A stretch of DNA of 64,000 bases, taken from NCBI RefSeq assembly GCF_002077175.1, contig NZ_CP014943.1, positions 496,001 to 560,000 on the forward strand. Reading direction: 5' to 3'. How positions within the stretch are numbered: the first letter of the stretch is position 1; each line of letters begins with the position of its first letter. This document shows, in pieces, positions 55,379-64,000 of the stretch. Under the pieces are notes generated by a model. The model worked only from the letters and a program-made list of their open reading frames with translations, searched no databases and was not told the origin of the DNA. The stretch comes from Colwellia sp. PAMC 21821. Its GTDB lineage: Bacteria; Pseudomonadota; Gammaproteobacteria; Enterobacterales; Alteromonadaceae. A program made the translations under genes and the position numbers.

Positions 55379-56332
55379 ATGAGCATAAAAATTGGCGTTG
55401 TTATGGACCCTATTTCCGAAGTCAAAGTAAAAAAAGACTCTTCAATGGCCATGATGCTTGAAGCGCAAGCGCGCGGATATGAAATTTATTACATGGAGAT
55501 GCAAGATCTCTACTTAGAACAAGGCGTTTGTCGCGCAACAGCGGCAAAAGTAAAAGTATTTGACGATACTGAACATTGGTATGAGTTAGAGGAACGCGAA
55601 GACATTAATGTCGCTGATTTAGACGCGGTATTAATGCGTAAAGATCCGCCGTTTGATACTGAATTTATTTATGCTACTTACATGTTAGAACGTGCTGAAG
55701 TTGCCGGTACACTCATTGTTAATAAGCCACAAAGCTTACGTGATTGTAACGAAAAACTATTTACTGCTTGGTTCCCAGAGCTGACACCTAAAACATTGGT
55801 AACACGAAATAATCAAAAGATCAGAGAATTTCATAAAGAAAATAAAGATATTATCATCAAGCCTTTAGATGGTATGGGTGGCTCATCAATTTTCAGAATT
55901 GGTGAAAATGATCCTAATGTTGGCGTAATTCTCGAAACTTTAACGGCACATTCAACACAATATGCTATGGTTCAAGAGTACCTACCAGAAATTGTTGACG
56001 GTGATAAACGTATATTAATCGTTAACGGTGAACCAATGCCTTATTGTTTAGCGCGTATTCCTGCACAAGGTGAAACTCGCGGTAATTTGGCCGCAGGTGG
56101 TCGCGGTGTAGCACGTCCTCTTAGTGCTAGCGATAAACTTATTGCAGAAACTATTGCTCCAGAATTGAAAAAACGCGGTTTATTTTTTGTTGGTTTAGAT
56201 GTTATTGGCGACAAAGTCACTGAAATCAATGTCACTAGCCCAACGTGTATTCGCGAAATTGAAGCAGCATACCCAATAAATATTAGCGGTAAATTAATGG
56301 ATGCTATCGAGCAAAACATTAGAAAGCGCTAA
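55379..56332 (+). CDS. gshB: Glutathione synthetase
   Basis: Joins gamma-glutamylcysteine and glycine with ATP. The ATP-grasp domain is clear: IIIKPLDGMGGSSIFRI, MVQEYLPEIVDGDKRI and the Mg-binding INVTSPTCIREIEA. Length 317 aa, as E. coli. AGGAAAAA precedes the ATG by about 6 bp. It is followed by yqgE and ruvX in the same direction. Confidence 0.97.
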   Translation: MSIKIGVVMDPISEVKVKKDSSMAMMLEAQARGYEIYYMEMQDLYLEQGVCRATAAKVKVFDDTEHWYELEEREDINVADLDAVLMRKDPPFDTEFIYATYMLERAEVAGTLIVNKPQSLRDCNEKLFTAWFPELTPKTLVTRNNQKIREFHKENKDIIIKPLDGMGGSSIFRIGENDPNVGVILETLTAHSTQYAMVQEYLPEIVDGDKRILIVNGEPMPYCLARIPAQGETRGNLAAGGRGVARPLSASDKLIAETIAPELKKRGLFFVGLDVIGDKVTEINVTSPTCIREIEAAYPINISGKLMDAIEQNIRKR

Positions 56333-56407
56333 TTTAATCCTTTTAGTATTAGATGCTAAAGGCATGTTGCCTTTAGCGTATTTCTTCTTGATTATTAAGG
56401 TATATTT

Positions 56408-56962
56408 ATGAATAGTTTTGAAAATCAACTTTTGATTGCTATGCCCAATTTAGACGACTCCTATTTCAATAAAACGGTAACTTATATTTGTGAGCATAAT
56501 GCTGAAGGGGCGATGGGTTTGATCATAAACCTTCCTATCAATGTCACCCTGAATGAATTACTGACGCAAATTGATGAAGACAAAATTGATGCGCCAGAGT
56601 TAGACCAGCAAGTATTAACCGGTGGCCCTGTATCCCAAGATCGAGGTTTTGTGTTGCACAGCACTCAAACGGGATGGAATAGTTCTTTAGCTTTAACCGA
56701 TGATGTAATGATCACCACCTCGAAAGATATTTTAATGGCGCTTGGCACAGAAGGGGCACCGGCAAAATTCATGGTCACACTTGGCTATGCTGGTTGGGGC
56801 CCTGGGCAGTTAGAAGAAGAAATAAAAGCTAACTCTTGGCTGTTAACGCCTGCTGATGGCGATATTATATTTGATACCCCCATTGAGCAACGCTGGAAAA
56901 AAGCCACTGAAAAACTGGGTATTGATATGGCGCATTTATCCAGTGAAGTTGGTCATGCATAA
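56408..56962 (+). CDS. yqgE: UPF0301/AlgH family protein YqgE
   Basis: A conserved protein of unknown biochemistry (AlgH in Pseudomonas). Segments [32 protein letters not shown] and [15 protein letters not shown] are diagnostic. Length 184 aa. The stop overlaps the ruvX start as TAATG, so they are co-translated. Between gshB and ruvX as in E. coli. Confidence 0.95.
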   Translation: MNSFENQLLIAMPNLDDSYFNKTVTYICEHNAEGAMGLIINLPINVTLNELLTQIDEDKIDAPELDQQVLTGGPVSQDRGFVLHSTQTGWNSSLALTDDVMITTSKDILMALGTEGAPAKFMVTLGYAGWGPGQLEEEIKANSWLLTPADGDIIFDTPIEQRWKKATEKLGIDMAHLSSEVGHA

Positions 56963-57399
56963 TGGCAAGTAAAGCAGTAGTTGGAGAACGTACAATCCTC
57001 GGTTTTGATTTTGGTAAAAAGTATATTGGTGTAGCCGTTGGACAAGAATTAACTGGCTCAGCTTCGCCTTTAGGCTCAGTTAAAGCGCGTGATGGCATTC
57101 CTGATTGGGACGGCATGACAAAGTTTATCAAGGAGTGGCAACCAGACTTTATAGTGGTAGGTTTACCGCTAAATATGGATGGCAGTGAGCAGCAACTAAC
57201 CCATGACGCTAAAAAGTTTGGTAACCGGGTGTCTGGCCGTTTTGGACTTAAAGTTGAGTTTCAAGATGAGCGGCTAACCACCGCCACCGCTAAAGAAGCC
57301 TTATTCGCTGAGGGTGGTTATCGCAATCTTAAAAAAGATAATATCGACGCAGCATCGGCAAAATTAATTATAGAAAGTTACTTTGAAAATCAATATTAA
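56962..57399 (+). CDS. ruvX: Putative pre-16S rRNA nuclease / Holliday junction resolvase-like RuvX
   Basis: RNase H-fold nuclease (YqgF) for 16S rRNA 5' maturation. [14 protein letters not shown] holds the first catalytic Asp, [13 protein letters not shown] the middle strand and [11 protein letters not shown] the Glu, with a final Asp in DNIDAASAK. Length 145 aa. Coupled to yqgE by a one-base overlap. Confidence 0.95.
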   Translation: MASKAVVGERTILGFDFGKKYIGVAVGQELTGSASPLGSVKARDGIPDWDGMTKFIKEWQPDFIVVGLPLNMDGSEQQLTHDAKKFGNRVSGRFGLKVEFQDERLTTATAKEALFAEGGYRNLKKDNIDAASAKLIIESYFENQY

Positions 57400-57492
57400 T
57401 CCTAGCAAGCAAAATAAAACGACTCTTTTATTAGCATTACCTTGGCCTTGTTGGTCGTGGCTTACAACATCACCTTCTAATATAGGCGTTTA

Positions 57493-58446
57493 ATGGATAC
57501 TTTTACGCTTATTAGCCCATTAATTATTGTTGGCTTTATTGGTTTTTTATTGGCTAAAAGTGGCTGGTTTAATAAAGACCAAGTTAATACACTGACTAGA
57601 TTTACCTTTAACGTTGCTATTCCGGCCTTTTTATTTCAACAGTTAGCCAATGCCGATATGAGCACCATAGATTTAAATATCTATAGTGCCTTTTATTTAC
57701 CCTTGCTATTGGTTTATGGCATGGCGTTGGCGATAAACTATTATTTTCACAAACATTTAAATCACGATCTTCCTGCCTCAGCCGTTTACGCTTTTGGCGC
57801 TGGTTATTCCAATAACGTTATTGTGGGAATGCCTATCGCTTTAATGGTCTTAGGTGAGCAAGTATTACCGACAATATTTCTGGTGGTGAGTTTACACAGT
57901 GCGCTGTTAATTGGCCTAACGAGTGTATTAGCGGTTAACATTGGACAGTTTAATTGGCGAATTTTTCTAAAACAAACCTTCTTCAATCCATTATTAATTG
58001 CCATAACCGGTGGTTTTATTATTAATTTAATGGCAATAGAGTTGCCAGTAATAGTAAATAGTAGTTTGCTATTGCTAGGTAAGCCTGCGATTACATTGGC
58101 ACTTTTTTTACTCGGCGCCTCGTTAGCTTTTTATAAAATACGTAGCGAAGTAAGATTTATTATTACTGCCAGTGTATTAAAGCTTTTACTGCTGCCAAGT
58201 TTAATCCTGATAACAAGTCACTTTATATTCCACTTTCCAACGCTTACCACCATGACCTTAGTTATTTTAAGTGCAAGCCCTGCAGGGGTAAATGCCTATT
58301 TAATTGCTAAACAGCATGCAAAGCATCAAGAAACCACAGCCGGAATAGTGGTTGTTACCACATTAATATCTACCGTTTCTATTCCGCTATGGATATGGGG
58401 TTTGTCGAGTTTTTTCGCTTATAAAGCAGCATACGTTGTCCATTAG
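57493..58446 (+). CDS. AEC-family auxin-efflux-type permease
   Basis: Inner-membrane transporter of the Mem_trans (PF03547) group with about ten membrane helices in two halves. The first half has GFLLAKSGWFNKDQVNTLTR and the second AFGAGYSNNVIVGMPIAL, with LSASPAGVNAYLIAKQH near the end. Such carriers move organic acids or amino-acid-like anions; the substrate is not known. It ends in a 4-bp overlap with a convergent gene. Confidence 0.82.
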   Translation: MDTFTLISPLIIVGFIGFLLAKSGWFNKDQVNTLTRFTFNVAIPAFLFQQLANADMSTIDLNIYSAFYLPLLLVYGMALAINYYFHKHLNHDLPASAVYAFGAGYSNNVIVGMPIALMVLGEQVLPTIFLVVSLHSALLIGLTSVLAVNIGQFNWRIFLKQTFFNPLLIAITGGFIINLMAIELPVIVNSSLLLLGKPAITLALFLLGASLAFYKIRSEVRFIITASVLKLLLLPSLILITSHFIFHFPTLTTMTLVILSASPAGVNAYLIAKQHAKHQETTAGIVVVTTLISTVSIPLWIWGLSSFFAYKAAYVVH

Positions 58447-58988
58447 AACGGGTTAAGTGTATAACCTTGGTTTTGTAATACTGCATGCGCGGTCATAGCA
58501 GACAATGCCATTTTAACGCCTGGCATAATCATTTTATTGGAAATATTGTGGTACGCTGCCGATTGGCCGCATAAGTAAATTGTTACCTGGTTTTTCATTA
58601 AATCTTGCAACAATGCCTTATTCGCATTTTTTTGCTGAAATTTCTCTTCGTACAACGGCTCTTTTAATAAATCAAAGCCTGCTTTGCCATGCACTACTAG
58701 TGCTAAATTAATATTTTCTAACGCCACCCCATTAGCTACATGCATATTGATAAAACGCGCTAGGGTTTCAATGCTGCCGTTTACTTTACCAACCCCACCT
58801 TGCTCCCCAATATCAAAAGCGACATTAAAAGTGGCATTAGTATCAAGCTTAAGGTCTTGCTGAACTTTGGCATGTTTACCGTAGTTTTTAATTACCGGGC
58901 CAGCCGAAAATTTATCCGCACTCGCCGTGGCGATATTCGCTGTAATTAAAGCTAAAATCATCATGGTAAAACGTATTCTTGATAACAT
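58443..58988 (-). CDS. Periplasmic DsrE/DsrF-like protein
   Basis: A signal peptide (ILALITANIATASA) then a DsrE/YchN-type fold: VALENINLALVVHGKAGFDLL and YLCGQSAAYHNIS with a single conserved Cys that could handle sulfur. The length is 181 aa. Related proteins lie in sulfur or molybdenum gene sets, but no such genes are near, so the job is open. Convergent with the permease; its upstream flank is 280 bp without a gene. Confidence 0.75.
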   Translation of the reverse strand: MLSRIRFTMMILALITANIATASADKFSAGPVIKNYGKHAKVQQDLKLDTNATFNVAFDIGEQGGVGKVNGSIETLARFINMHVANGVALENINLALVVHGKAGFDLLKEPLYEEKFQQKNANKALLQDLMKNQVTIYLCGQSAAYHNISNKMIMPGVKMALSAMTAHAVLQNQGYTLNPF

Positions 58989-59209
58989 TGGATTGTCCTT
59001 TTATTGTGAGTAAATATTTTTCTTAGCTGAAGTATTAGCTGAAGCTTACTAGCGATAACGAAACCGCTTCAAGTTTACTGTTATCCAATAGAGTCATATA
59101 CTTATAAGTTACTGAGATGACAACTAATGGTTATATCGCAGCCGTCTTGCATTCAAAATGCTTTGGCTTCTATAAGGCAGTGAACAAAGAAGCCAGTGCT
59201 TACAAACAA

Positions 59210-59239
59210 AAAAAGCATGCCGATATAAGCATGCTTTTT
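59210..59239. terminator. Terminator of pilU
   Basis: AAAAAGCATGC-CGATATAA-GCATGCTTTTT, downstream of pilU on the minus strand. Confidence 0.85.
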
Positions 59240-59263
59240 AGTATTTACTGACTTCAGTGAATT

Positions 59264-60391
59264 TTACACTTCTTTCGGCGCTAAACCATCAATAGTGACA
59301 CCAGACAATGAGCCTGTTCCACCTTGATCATTACTACGCAGTTTGATCATTAAGCGTAAATCATTTGGTGAATCTGCATGATGTAAGGCATCAGCGTAAT
59401 TGATCAGACCTTGTTGATATAAATTAAAAAGTGCTTGGTCAAATGTTTGCATACCTTGGTCGGTAGATTTTTCCATCACTTCTTTAATGCTACCAATATC
59501 ACCTTTTTTAATTAACTCAGCGATATAAGGCGAGTTTAGTAAGATTTCAATCGCGGCTAAGCGACCATTCCCATCACGCGTTGGAATTAATTGTTGAGCA
59601 ACTATGCCACGTAGGTTTAACGCAAGATCAAACAGCAGCTTACCATGCTGGTCTGCAGGTACTAAATGCATAATACGATCAATAGCTTGGTTTGCATTAT
59701 TGGCATGCAAGGTAGCGATACACAAGTGACCCGTTTCTGCGAAACTCAATGCATGCTCCATCGTTTCTTGGTTTCGAATTTCACCAATCAATATAACGTC
59801 AGGGGCTTGGCGTAAAGAGCTTTTTAGCGCAGCACCAAAACTTTCTGTATCTAGCCCTACTTCGCGTTGCGTTACCATACATTTAGCGTGTTCATGAACA
59901 AATTCAACAGGATCTTCTATGGTCAAAATATGGCCGCGAGAATTTTTATTACGATAGCCAATTAGCGCGGCCATCGAGGTTGATTTACCCGTACCCGTGC
60001 CACCAACAAATAAGACTAAGCCACGTTTTGACATCACCACGTCTTTGAGTACCGAAGGTAAACCAAGATCATCCGCTTCTGGTATTTCGGTCACAATACG
60101 ACGAATAACCATGCCTGCCATATCACGTTGCCAAAATGCTGAAACACGAAATCGGCCAATACCGTCAATTGAAATTGCGAAGTTACATTCTTTCTCTTCG
60201 TCAAATTCAAGTTTTTGTTTATCCGACATCGCATCATGAACCAAACCTAAAGACTCGGCTGCAGATAAAGCCTGATCATCAATAGGAACAAGCTCACCAT
60301 TAACTTTTGCACTTACCGGCAATTTAGCCGTAACAAACATATCTGATGCTTCGTGATGCACCATTTTTTGTAATAAATCATGAAAATTCAT
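59264..60391 (-). CDS. pilU: Type IV pilus retraction ATPase PilU
   Basis: Secretion-ATPase family. The Walker A is GGTGTGKSTSMA, Walker B region LIGEIRNQETMEHAL and the His box HLCIATLHANNANQ. At 375 aa with the extra C-terminal tail it matches PilU, an accessory retraction motor working with PilT. It follows pilT by 26 bp, so the two form an operon. Confidence 0.93.
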   Translation of the reverse strand: MNFHDLLQKMVHHEASDMFVTAKLPVSAKVNGELVPIDDQALSAAESLGLVHDAMSDKQKLEFDEEKECNFAISIDGIGRFRVSAFWQRDMAGMVIRRIVTEIPEADDLGLPSVLKDVVMSKRGLVLFVGGTGTGKSTSMAALIGYRNKNSRGHILTIEDPVEFVHEHAKCMVTQREVGLDTESFGAALKSSLRQAPDVILIGEIRNQETMEHALSFAETGHLCIATLHANNANQAIDRIMHLVPADQHGKLLFDLALNLRGIVAQQLIPTRDGNGRLAAIEILLNSPYIAELIKKGDIGSIKEVMEKSTDQGMQTFDQALFNLYQQGLINYADALHHADSPNDLRLMIKLRSNDQGGTGSLSGVTIDGLAPKEV

Positions 60392-60417
60392 TTGATTACC
60401 TTTTGCTTTTTTCGAGA

Positions 60418-61461
60418 CTAGTAACCACTAAATTGGTTTTTATCTTGTGCTTTGTCCATGGCATCTTGTCTGGTGATCATGCCCCGACTAACAAGGTTTT
60501 GTAAACATTGATCCATAGTTTGCATACCATGAGACATACCGGTTTGAATAACAGAATACATTTGCGCAATTTTATCTTCACGGATAAGGTTACGAATGGC
60601 CGGCACACCCATCATAATTTCGTGCGCAGCTACACGACCACCACCAACTTTTTTAACCAGTGTTTGAGAAATTACCGCACGTAATGATTCTGAAAGCATT
60701 GAACGCACCATGGCTTTTTCTTCACCTGGGAATACATCAATAATACGGTCAATAGTTTTTGGCGCTGAAGTTGTATGCAAAGTACCAAAAACTAAATGGC
60801 CAGTTTCCGCGGCGGTCATCGCTAAACGTATGGTTTCTAAGTCACGCATTTCACCAACTAAAATAACATCGGGATCTTCACGTAACGCTGAGCGCAATGC
60901 CGCGCTAAAACTTAATGTGTCACGGTGTACTTCACGTTGGTTAATTAAACATGAATGGTTTTGATGAACAAATTCGATAGGGTCTTCAATGGTTAAAATG
61001 TGATCGTGTTTAGTTTTGTTAATATGATCAACCATGGCCGCAAGCGTTGTGGATTTACCTGAACCCGTAGGACCAGTAACCAAAACTAAGCCACGAGGTA
61101 ATTCCGAAATATCCCGAAAAATATCAGGACAACCTAAGTCGTCTAATGACAATATTTTACTAGGAATGGTTCGAAATACAGCGGCAGGACCACGGTTTTG
61201 GTTAAAAGCATTGACCCTGAAGCGCGCTAAATTTGGCACTTCAAAAGAGAAATCGACCTCTAAATTTTCTTCATACTCTTTGCGTTGGCGATCATTCATA
61301 ATATCATAGACCAAAGCGTTGACATCTTTTTCGTCAAATGCTGGTATATTTAGCTTACGTACGTCACCATCGACGCGAATAGATGGGGGTGTACCCGTTG
61401 ATAAATGTAAATCTGAAGCATTATTTTCCACACTAAATGCGAGTAATTCGGTAATATCCAT
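60418..61461 (-). CDS. pilT: Type IV pilus retraction ATPase PilT
   Basis: Hexameric motor that pulls pili back. Walker A GPTGSGKSTTLA, LVGEMRDLETIRLAM and HLVFGTLHTTSAPKT fit PilT, which is 345-347 aa here as usual. The N-terminal PAS-like part (DLHLSTGTPPSIRVDGDVR) is conserved. First gene of pilTU, divergent from yggS across 70 bp, as in many gammaproteobacteria. Confidence 0.96.
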   Translation of the reverse strand: MDITELLAFSVENNASDLHLSTGTPPSIRVDGDVRKLNIPAFDEKDVNALVYDIMNDRQRKEYEENLEVDFSFEVPNLARFRVNAFNQNRGPAAVFRTIPSKILSLDDLGCPDIFRDISELPRGLVLVTGPTGSGKSTTLAAMVDHINKTKHDHILTIEDPIEFVHQNHSCLINQREVHRDTLSFSAALRSALREDPDVILVGEMRDLETIRLAMTAAETGHLVFGTLHTTSAPKTIDRIIDVFPGEEKAMVRSMLSESLRAVISQTLVKKVGGGRVAAHEIMMGVPAIRNLIREDKIAQMYSVIQTGMSHGMQTMDQCLQNLVSRGMITRQDAMDKAQDKNQFSGY

Positions 61462-61530
61462 ACAAACCTCTGAGTCTAATTAATAATTAACTAACAACTG
61501 AATAAGTCATTGAGAGCTGAAATAAACAAT

Positions 61531-62205
61531 ATGATTGCTATTAAAGATAATATTGCTGCTGTAGAACTGCAAATTTCTTCTGCTTGTCAGCGCGCTAAAC
61601 GCAACGCTAATGAAGTTACTTTGCTTGCCGTTAGTAAAACTAAACCTATTGAAATGCTCGAGCAAGCTTACACGGCTGGGCAACGAAATTTTGGCGAAAG
61701 CTATGTACAAGAAGCGGTTGAAAAAATTACCGCATTGCAAAATAAGACGGATATAACGTGGCATTTTATTGGCCCAATTCAAACGAATAAAACCAAGTTA
61801 ATTGCCAGCCACTTTTCTTGGGTACATAGCATAGATAGAATCAAAGTTGCAAAACGCCTTAACGAGCATAGGTCTGGTCAAGATACCCCGCTAAACATTT
61901 GTTTACAAGTGAATATTAGTGGTGAATTAAGTAAATCTGGCGTTTTGCCTCAAGAGCTTCCTGCACTGCTTAGTGTTATCGAAAGTTGTGACAATTTATG
62001 CTTACGCGGTTTGATGGCCATTCCAGAAAAAAATGCTTCTCAAGCAAGCTTTATTGAGATGCAAAACTTATTCTTGAAACTTAAAAAGCAATACCCAAGC
62101 ATGGATACCTTATCAATGGGTATGTCTGCAGATTTGCAACTTGCTATTAATGCGGGATCTACCTTGGTTCGTATAGGTTCAGCAATATTTGGTGCTAGAA
62201 GCTAA
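61531..62205 (+). CDS. yggS: PLP-homeostasis protein YggS
   Basis: PLP-binding alanine-racemase-fold protein (COG0325) that buffers vitamin B6. The PLP lysine is in AVSKTKPIEMLEQA and the helix motif GQRNFGESYVQE follows. LSMGMSADLQLAINAGSTLVRIG closes the domain, read in two parts. The ATG at 61531 is chosen; the TTG 21 bases before it lacks a good ribosome site. Heads yggS-proC-yggT. Confidence 0.94.
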   Translation: MIAIKDNIAAVELQISSACQRAKRNANEVTLLAVSKTKPIEMLEQAYTAGQRNFGESYVQEAVEKITALQNKTDITWHFIGPIQTNKTKLIASHFSWVHSIDRIKVAKRLNEHRSGQDTPLNICLQVNISGELSKSGVLPQELPALLSVIESCDNLCLRGLMAIPEKNASQASFIEMQNLFLKLKKQYPSMDTLSMGMSADLQLAINAGSTLVRIGSAIFGARS

Positions 62206-62341
62206 ATAAATCAGCTCAAAAAATAGTACAATAGAACAAATTAAGTTCCACTAGCAATAGTGGCAGCTTTAACATAATAGAATTTTGATATTCGAACTAA
62301 AAATTATATCCATTGAATCAGCAAAACTTGATAGGAAAATT

Positions 62342-63154
62342 ATGAAAAAAATAGCTTTTATTGGCGCAGGAAACATGAACGGTGCAATTATTTCGGGTCT
62401 TATAAATGGCGGTTTTAACCCTGAACATATTATCGTATCGAATCCTTCAGCTGAAAAGCGTTTAGCACTGCAAGCAGTACATGGTATTAAGCAAACACAG
62501 TGTAATATTGAAGCAGCAACTTTTGCTGATGTTATCGTGCTTGGCGTTAAGCCTTACCTTATTGAGGAAGTTTGCCAACATTTAGGTAAGAATATCGATA
62601 TTACCGATAAATGTTTTATCTCTGTTGCTGCAGGATGCACCATTAAGCAAATAGAACTTGCGTTAGTTAAGCCCTGTACTGTGATCAGAACTATGCCGAA
62701 CACCCCTTCACAACTCGGTTGTGGGGTTTCTGGAATATATGCTAACGCTCACACTACTGAAGAAGAAAAAGCGTTCACAACAACACTTATGGAGTCTGTT
62801 GGCATCGTTAAGTGGTTAACTTCTGAAGAACAAATTGACCATATTATTGCTGTGTCAGGCTCAGCCCCCGCCTATTTTTTCTTATTTATGGAAGCGATGC
62901 AAAAGCAAGCTATCGCTTACGGCTTTAGTGAGCAAGATAGTCGAGAGCTAGTACAGCAGACCGCTTTAGGTGCCGCTAAAATGGTGATTGAAAATAAACT
63001 CCCCATTGGCAAGTTACGCGAGAACGTTACTTCTAAAGGTGGTACAACCCAAGCCGCGTTAACCTCTTTGATTGATGGTGGTTTAGAAAAGTTGGTATCC
63101 AATGCCATGAATTGTGCCGTAGATCGCGCTAAAGAAATGGCGAAAACGGCTTAA
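62342..63154 (+). CDS. proC: Pyrroline-5-carboxylate reductase
   Basis: Last step of proline synthesis with NAD(P)H. The Rossmann start is KKIAFIGAGNMNGAIISG, and the catalytic part has AVSGSAPAYFFLFMEAM and VTSKGGTTQAAL. From ATG 62342 (AGGAAA 6 bp upstream) it is 270 aa, the normal size; a longer frame to 62285 is not used. In the yggS-proC-yggT set. Confidence 0.96.
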   Translation: MKKIAFIGAGNMNGAIISGLINGGFNPEHIIVSNPSAEKRLALQAVHGIKQTQCNIEAATFADVIVLGVKPYLIEEVCQHLGKNIDITDKCFISVAAGCTIKQIELALVKPCTVIRTMPNTPSQLGCGVSGIYANAHTTEEEKAFTTTLMESVGIVKWLTSEEQIDHIIAVSGSAPAYFFLFMEAMQKQAIAYGFSEQDSRELVQQTALGAAKMVIENKLPIGKLRENVTSKGGTTQAALTSLIDGGLEKLVSNAMNCAVDRAKEMAKTA

Positions 63155-63258
63155 TAGTATTACTATCGGCATACTGGAAGTACTAAGCATTTAAGTAATC
63201 AGTAAAACACTGATTACTTTAGTTTTTTATATTATAAATTATTATTTTGGAGTTTTAG

Positions 63259-63807
63259 ATGGAAGCAATTAATTACTTGCTTAAATTTGCCTTTGACACA
63301 TTTCTCATGATTTTAGTGTTACGCGTTTGGCTACAACTTGTTCGCGCTGATTTTTACAACCCACTCAGTCAGTTTATTGTTAAAGTGAGTAACCCTTTAG
63401 TTATCCCATTGCGCCGCATTATTCCGGGTGTAGGTGGCGTTGACTTAGCGACTATTGTGTTAGCTTATATTTTCGCTACCTTAACTTTTATCATCATTCC
63501 ATTACTCAATGGCGGCCCCATTGATATTATTTCTGCTTTATATTTAGGGTTAATTTATCTCATTAAGCAAACGGGTGTCTTGCTGTTTATTATCATGCTT
63601 GTAATGGCGTTAATGAGCTGGGTAGTGCAAGGTTACAACCCAACTCAAATGATTTTCAGTCAATTAACCGCGCCGATATTAACACCAATAAGACGTATTA
63701 TCCCAAGCATTGGTGGCCTTGATTTATCAGTGCTTATCGCCTTTTTATTATTAAATGTAATTAATATTTTACTTGGCGGTTGGGTGCCATATTGGTCGAT
63801 GCTCTAA
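63259..63807 (+). CDS. yggT: YggT family integral membrane protein
   Basis: Two YGGT repeats, each with a pair of helices: LRVWLQLVRADFYNPLSQFI and MSWVVQGYNPTQMIFSQL, each followed by the P-L-RRIIP motif (PLRRIIPGVGGVDL and PIRRIIPSIGGLDL). 182 aa. Function is uncertain; linked to osmotic or cell-division phenotypes in some bacteria. Lies after proC as in Vibrio and Shewanella. Confidence 0.94.
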   Translation: MEAINYLLKFAFDTFLMILVLRVWLQLVRADFYNPLSQFIVKVSNPLVIPLRRIIPGVGGVDLATIVLAYIFATLTFIIIPLLNGGPIDIISALYLGLIYLIKQTGVLLFIIMLVMALMSWVVQGYNPTQMIFSQLTAPILTPIRRIIPSIGGLDLSVLIAFLLLNVINILLGGWVPYWSML

Positions 63808-63878
63808 ACGTTAATTTATCCTAATGAATATCGTCGTATATACTTAATAAGAACGACTTAAATTATAAGGTCAAAAAC

Positions 63879-64000
63879 ATGAAAAAAGTTATTAGTAAAC
63901 TCGTGACATTAGTTTTTTTAGCCGTCACGTTTATGGCTTCTGTTAATGCTGAAAACATGAAAAAAATGGACGACATTAATGTTCATTATATTGCTTTAGG
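63879..64000 (+). CDS. DUF4426-like exported protein (3' partial)
   Basis: The first 40 codons: a signal peptide (LVTLVFLAVTFMASVNA) and MDDINVHYIALG, the N-terminal strand of DUF4426 proteins that follow yggT in related genomes. AAGG lies 8-9 bp before the ATG. The window ends inside the gene. Confidence 0.65.
   Translation, partial: MKKVISKLVTLVFLAVTFMASVNAENMKKMDDINVHYIAL

Overview
The window reads as an AT-rich chromosome segment of a marine gammaproteobacterium of the order Alteromonadales, most like Colwelliaceae (Colwellia/Thalassotalea). This is inferred from protein style and gene order (ygfB-pepP-ubiH-ubiI-gcvTHP; 6S RNA beside zapA; metK-rsmE-gshB-yqgE-ruvX; pilTU beside yggS-proC-yggT) and was not checked by any search.

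Layout. 1-28 kb is mostly single genes and short operons: a partial MltB-like transglycosylase, a NUC-type endonuclease with an FNR-like site, ppc with a divergent LysR gene, an HDOD protein, a DUF1499 lipoprotein, a TrmH/SpoU methyltransferase, gamma-glutamyltransferase, an MscS channel, a porin, a small lipoprotein operon, a YiiX-like amidase, a fold-type III ornithine/lysine decarboxylase with a leader ORF and a hairpin covering its ribosome binding site, an S4 protein, a cyclophilin, an orphan secretin, an 8-oxoguanine deaminase with a structured leader, and a sterol-desaturase/SRPBCC pair divergent from an AraC regulator. Many intergenic gaps hold repeats: GTAG-type REPINs, 13-bp and 11-bp tandem arrays, and a MITE-like element.

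28-40.6 kb is the accessory region. It contains an IS3 remnant, a nested mosaic of two REP-associated tyrosine transposase (RAYT) elements with their palindromes, a prlF antitoxin truncated by one of these elements, a class II Fic protein behind six evenly phased repeats, a frameshifted DUF2384 antitoxin, and a small chromosomal integron. The integron has intI preceded by a perfect LexA-type box, an attI core, two identifiable cassettes, three attC sites and an IS91-family element carrying its own tyrosine recombinase, inserted at an attC boundary. The array lies just downstream of gcvP.

40.6-64 kb is conserved housekeeping: the glycine cleavage operon, ubiquinone hydroxylases, pepP, ygfB, zapA, 6S RNA, murI, metK with a probable MetJ operator, rsmE, gshB, yqgE, ruvX, an AEC permease, a DsrE-like protein, pilTU, yggS, proC, yggT and the start of a DUF4426 gene.

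The strongest second-look items are the SOS-linked integron with its IS91 insertion, the ladder of 5'-anchored truncated RAYT copies, the helically phased repeats at fic, and the two structured leaders (decarboxylase and 8-oxoguanine deaminase).
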